Assembly: GCA_026545765.1 (NCBI GenBank)
Contig: JAIFAC010000417.1
Coordinates: 43,839 to 107,838, forward strand
Length of the DNA stretch: 64,000 nucleotides
Direction of reading: 5' to 3'
Source of the DNA: Plantago major
Taxonomy: Eukaryota > Streptophyta > Magnoliopsida > Lamiales > Plantaginaceae
Shown: positions 60,011-64,000 of the stretch, one piece after another
Position numbering within the stretch: the stretch's first letter is position 1
How the letters are laid out: the number at the start of each line of letters is the position of its first letter
The notes under the pieces: model-generated
Databases searched by the model: none
What the model was told of the DNA's origin: nothing
Seen by the model: the letters and a program-made list of their open reading frames with translations, nothing else
Translations under genes and position numbers: made by a program

Positions 60011-60827
60011 TGATATTTTATAGAAGCATCAACTTCAACTTTTAATTCAACGAAATTTTAACCCAAAATGTCAAACACTGGTGTTGCTTCAATACGTTTA
60101 CAAAAGGCATCTGGTTTTTCTCAACATTTGCAAGTTGTATATACGATATAATATATAATTATTTTACAACCCTTTTATAATAATCAATTCAACAAGGGGT
60201 CTGGCTTCCTCAGATCTTTTCACAATTTGGCAGTTCCAATATCCTCACTTTCACATTATGCGATAAATATCATATTATATGCTAAATAGGACACAACGTA
60301 TCACATCAGAAAGCAAAATTTGATATAACCATTGACAAAAGAATATCATGGAAAAAGTCGACATGCAAACTAATGCAAACCAGGACTACACTAGCATTTC
60401 AACTGGCAGAAACACATAGGAAACTAGGGCACACACCACAGAAAACTAGTTTGTAAGGTTGTAGGGTAACAGCAGAAAGATAAATCTCAGGGCGCAAGAG
60501 CACATCATCTTGCACCAATGAAGTATGAGAATTGACAAGTTGACATCACCAAATCCAGAATAAAACAACTTGGTGTACTCTGTGGAATAAACATCAGTAC
60601 TGCACCTAGAAGAGTCGACTAAAAGAAACCATAACAGAACAAGCATACAAGTATAGAACAAGATAAAAAACATTGCAAACAAAATTTGATGATCTTTAAT
60701 CAAGAAGGTGCCAACGGGGAAGTAATTATATCATGATAAAAATCCATCATAAAAGCAAAACCTCTAATTGCAAGTCTATTACAATCTTCCGAAAACATTG
60801 AGAAAAATAACAAAGACATAAACAGAC
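60011..60827. other. Intergenic / 3' flank of the P1 gene
   Basis: Presumed 3' UTR and downstream region of the minus-strand P1 gene at its right edge; otherwise nothing recognised. Confidence 0.4.
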
Positions 60828-61744
60828 TTAGTCGAACAAGCTGAATCCCATATCATCATCACTCTCTTCCTTTGCCTCTTCCTGCAATTTACAAGTAAAT
60901 TTTAGTTCAATTCCCCAAATTACAAGTTCAAATAATTTAAAACACAGTAAAACTCAACATTGAAATTCAGGTTCTAGGAGTAAAACCCATCTTAATTTGT
61001 ACTTTCATACTAAACAATAGAAGTCCCTAAAAAGACCTGTAATTTTTAATAACTCGAGGAGTGATTGGTATATGACTAAAATTTAGAAACTCGGGTTAAT
61101 AAATCAGGTTTTAATTTTCAACCAATCACAATGCTCTCAATATCAAACGGAAACAAGCAATCACCAATTCAAAAATCAAAACAAACAATGAACAGTATGA
61201 TAAACAAAATTGAGTAACTAATACAATAAAGAACAATTATAAATATCAATTAACAACTTGATTATACACAAATAGTAATTTTCATTGCAAACAAACAAAC
61301 TTAGGAAAGACAGATCCAAATTCCAATCCAAACGAAAAAAATCAAAAAGAAAGAAAGGACAAAAGCATTACCTTCTTCTCCTCAGCGGCAGGAGCGGCAG
61401 TGGCAGCACCACCGACAGCGCCTCCAGCAGGAGCAGAAACGGCGATAGCGGCACCACCAGCACCAGCACCGACGTTCATTATGAGATCCTCAATGTTCCT
61501 CTTCTCGCAAAGCTTGGCAAACAGACTTGGCCAGTACGCCTCAATGCTCAAATTGGCCGATTTCACAAGTGTTGCAATCTTCTCCGCCTAATCAATCAAA
61601 CCACAACACATACAGTAAGATCAATATTAAAGCCATATCATCAAACGAAAAGGACAAGCGTTGTTGATTATTTACCGTGACGGGGATTCCATCGTCGTGG
61701 AGGATAAGGGCGGCGTAGGTGCAGGCAAGCTCTCCGACTGACAT
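60828..61744 (-). CDS. RPP1: 60S acidic ribosomal protein P1
   Basis: Three exons (61744-61676, 61587-61372, 60881-60828) with GT-AG introns join to 112 residues, the usual length for plant P1. The protein starts [19 protein letters not shown], continues with an all-alpha dimerisation domain ([40 protein letters not shown]), then a glycine/alanine-rich hinge ([20 protein letters not shown]) and the conserved acidic end [17 protein letters not shown]. That last block is the P-protein tail that recruits elongation factors to the large-subunit stalk in the cytosol. Intron 2 is about 490 bp. The gene is intact. The GC-rich hinge yields long antisense open frames that are not genes. Confidence 0.97.
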
Positions 61745-61930
61745 GGTTGCGATTGGATTCGGTGAACACGGAGAAGCTAGGGTTTGCTGCTGAAGATCAA
61801 GTCCAAGTGGTTAGGGTTTCTGGTTTGTGCGTATTTATATTGGATTTGCACCTAGGCCTTGTTCAATCCGAGGAGAGAAGCCCATTAAGCTGGTTAGATT
61901 AAATGGGCCGACACTCCTTTCTTATGGGCT
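61745..61930 (-). promoter_or_regulatory. Promoter and 5' UTR of the P1 gene: telo boxes, TATA box, site II motifs
   Basis: On the minus strand, from the ATG outward: AAACCCTA at 61785-61778 and at 61819-61812 (telo boxes), ATATAAATA at 61840-61832 (TATA), and TGGGCY site-II-type motifs near 61880-61884, 61904-61909 and 61925-61930. Telo boxes with site II elements are the established signature of plant ribosomal-protein promoters, linked to growth-dependent expression. Confidence 0.8.
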
Positions 61931-62088
61931 AATACTATTCGGGCTGTTGGGTTGGATGGGTAGAGTTATTTTAGAGTTTGAGTTAGAATTCTTTTTGGAG
62001 TAGAAATCATCAGTACGTTTAGTTATAATAAATAAATACCCTTGCTACGTCGCCTTGTCAAGTTGTTATCTATCATTCAACTGAACAA

Positions 62089-62397
62089 GTGATCGATCGA
62101 TTCAATCAGCAGGTATTCATGTCAATGTCAATGTATCCGTTCACTCCTTTTGATGAGTTGCTCGGGAAAGCTTTGAAGGACCAAGTTTATTCTACGCTTG
62201 ATTGGTTTTTGTCAAAGGAAAACGAATGCTCATGCAACCCCAACAACTGGGGAAGCAGCAACAACATTCTTCCGTTTTATCACCACCTAAGAAGGATGAG
62301 GGCGCTCACGTTCGTTGATCGATGCCCTTATGAAACTCTTTCTTCCTTATTAACTCATCCATGTATTTTTTTTCTTATTAATTGTTTTATCTGTTAA
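62089..62397 (+). CDS. Unidentified small ORF, 102 aa
   Basis: ATG-led frame reading FNQQVFMSMSMYPFTPFDEL, then LGKALKDQVYSTLDWFLSK, ending in a hydrophobic CIFFLINCFIC. Base composition is higher in GC than its surroundings and the first 90 residues look coding. No family recognised; it could be a first exon or a pseudogene fragment. It lies head-to-head with the P1 gene, about 340 bp from its ATG. Confidence 0.3.
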   Translation: MIDRFNQQVFMSMSMYPFTPFDELLGKALKDQVYSTLDWFLSKENECSCNPNNWGSSNNILPFYHHLRRMRALTFVDRCPYETLSSLLTHPCIFFLINCFIC

Positions 62398-63449
62398 TTC
62401 ATATATTCAATACGTGTTTGTTAGTTGGGTTGTTGCCCGTACAATGACATTGTTTAATGTTACTATTATTTTGCTAAATCCAAGCTTGGACTTGAATTGT
62501 TGTATTCGTTCTTAAGTTCCGCACTTTGCTGTGTTAAGTATCAACTACTTGTATGTGAATCATATGAAGATATTGATATGACGTTGACTCGTTACATTCA
62601 TGTAGAAAGCAAGGGGTGTTAAAGAGTTCAATTTTAATCAAGACACTAAGTAAGTTAACTTCTAGATAATCAATTCAATATACAAATAGACAAGTGAAGT
62701 TAAGAATTCGAGAAAAGTAAGACCACACCCAAATCCCAATGGGAGTGGTCATGGGCATGGCCGTTTGAGACGGAGCGCCGTGGTGCCTCCAACGGAGGCC
62801 CGACGGCGCACACGGCGAGATTTGCAATTTCGTCGTCCAGTTCTTTATTGTTTTTTTGTGGGCTACTGGCGACATCTTATTTTTATTTTTGTTTCTTATT
62901 TTCGTTTTTTCATAATTAATAAAATATAAAAATATAAAAGTTATACCGATTTTCATGTTTTTTCGTCCTCTACAAATAGAGACCACCCTTGACTATATTT
63001 CGATCATTCTAAATTTTACGACTTCTATACACTTAATTAAAATAAATATATTTATAAATGCTAATTAACACTTTTAAACACTCTTATTATATGTTAAACA
63101 TGTCAAAAAAAATAAAAAAATATTATATTAAAAAATATTTTGAAAATTATTCACTATTAAATCATGACGACTATTGAACAAAAAATTCTTCAAACTTAAT
63201 CATCGCTTTCAACTGTCATGTAGCTACTATTCACTACGTGATATTGAAGTGGTCTAATGGGCTTGTAAATTGTAAGGATACTACCTTTGAAATATTGTGG
63301 CTCATATAAAGTTCATGTTCAGTGAAATATATGCATAACAGTACAAGTGCTCCGTGTAGTAGATTTTAGGTTTTCTCCAAACAGGTTGCAACCATTAGAA
63401 TTGTGGGGGACTCGTGAAGTCCCAACACGAGTTACATTAAAGCGCACCT
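62398..63449. other. Intergenic with possible MITE
   Basis: 62720-62800 has AATGGGAGTGGTCATGGGC and a GC-rich patch. 63240 onward has AAGTGGTCTAATGGGC, a weak inverted partner. No gene supported. Confidence 0.3.
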
Positions 63450-64000
63450 CCACCCAACGACTTTTTTCTCTCTTTGTTTTAACTTTTAATTGTTTGTTGT
63501 TTTTTGCTGAAATTTTTCTCTTTAACTTCTTCTCTTTTGTTTTTCTAAGTTTAACTAAATTATTTCTTTTATTTTGTTGCTTTGTTTTTTCAATTATTGA
63601 AACTAAAATTACAAGTAATATCTTGTTTTCAAATTTCATTATTACAAATATGATAATAATATCCGTAGCAATATAAAATGTAATTATACATTACTTCTAA
63701 AATTTAAAAGACATATTATTTGAATTTAACTAGGATTTGAATGTAGTACTTTAATTGTTGTAATTCTCAATTTCAAGTGTTGTAATTTTCAATTTCAAGT
63801 GTTCTAATTTTCAATCTCAAGTATTGTAATTTTTTTAAAGTAATGTAATTTTTATTTTCAGTAATATATTTAAAAAACATTAGTGTGATTTTGTTATAAT
63901 TAATTAACAACATTTAAAATCAATTAAAAAATAAAGTTTAAAAGAAAATGAGAAAAGAAATGAAATGAATAATTAAGTTTGAAAGAAATGTTAAAATAAA
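63450..64000. repeat. Dispersed AT-rich repeat, copy 2
   Basis: Diverged relative of 23990-24340 (shared CATTACTTNTAAAATTTAAA and ATATTATTTGAA). Contains a short tandem of (AATTTTCAATTTCAAGTGTT)-like units at 63765-63830. Continues beyond the window. Confidence 0.5.

Noticed and set aside
61285..61680. Plus-strand ORFs over the P1 gene
   Set aside because: Antisense shadows of the GC-rich Ala/Gly hinge of P1.

Overview
This is nuclear DNA of a flowering plant, most likely a eudicot. The genes have short GT-AG introns, a ribosomal-protein gene carries telo-box and site-II promoter motifs, the intergenic DNA is AT-rich, and Athila/Tat, copia, hAT, Stowaway and Tourist elements are packed in. 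I could not fix the species. Only three host genes are convincingly present; the rest is transposon-derived or anonymous intergenic sequence.

1-22.6 kb is a nest of LTR retrotransposons. Element A (minus strand; LTR 5309-6619, tRNA-Asp-type primer site 5286-5303, broken gag and protease) faces element B (plus strand, from about 6620), a second copy of the same family in inverted orientation. Both keep a protease followed by a very acidic domain and have no reverse transcriptase, so the family looks non-autonomous. B also has a broken AT-hook/Transposase_32-type ORF. A 1.8-kb LTR-less copia pol fragment sits inside A. Element C (minus strand, 11037-16826) has two LTRs, gag, protease and a polypurine tract but no RT or integrase. 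Downstream, 16827-19270 is the 3' end of a plus-strand element whose LTR matches that of A; it is plausibly the rest of B, and it contains a hAT MITE with a perfect 8-bp target duplication. From 19.4 to 22.9 kb lie CACTA-like subterminal repeats, a hAT-like element, an unidentified coiled-coil ORF, a Ty3/gypsy gag fragment and a SINE-like sequence.

22.9-32 kb is intergenic, with several MITEs, a Myb/SANT-like pseudogene and three orphan exon-like segments on the minus strand. 31.97-38.64 kb holds a minus-strand gene for a WD40 TFIIIC subunit. Fourteen exons join in frame to 750 residues, while the family's C-terminal zinc-finger exon is still recognisable but broken. 39-45 kb is nested MITEs. 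45.1-47.6 kb is an intact four-exon GT47 exostosin-type glycosyltransferase gene (464 aa) whose exon-1/intron-1 junction is triplicated.

48-60 kb is gene-poor. It holds a 2.3-kb Harbinger-like element with an internal tandem duplication, Stowaway and Tourist MITEs, an RPA70-like pseudogene split by a transposon, a LINE remnant and a second possible RPA-like fragment. 60.8-61.75 kb is the complete 60S acidic ribosomal protein P1 gene (112 aa, three exons, minus strand) with its promoter. The last 2 kb holds one unidentified ORF and a dispersed AT-rich repeat.

The three host genes are functionally unrelated (Pol III transcription, cell-wall glycosylation, translation). I see no operon-like or clustered pathway and no convincing new system. 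The most notable points are the decayed TFIIIC zinc finger, the RPA exon whose frame is restored across a target duplication, the palindromic GC motif repeated in the C LTRs, and the RT-less retrotransposon family.
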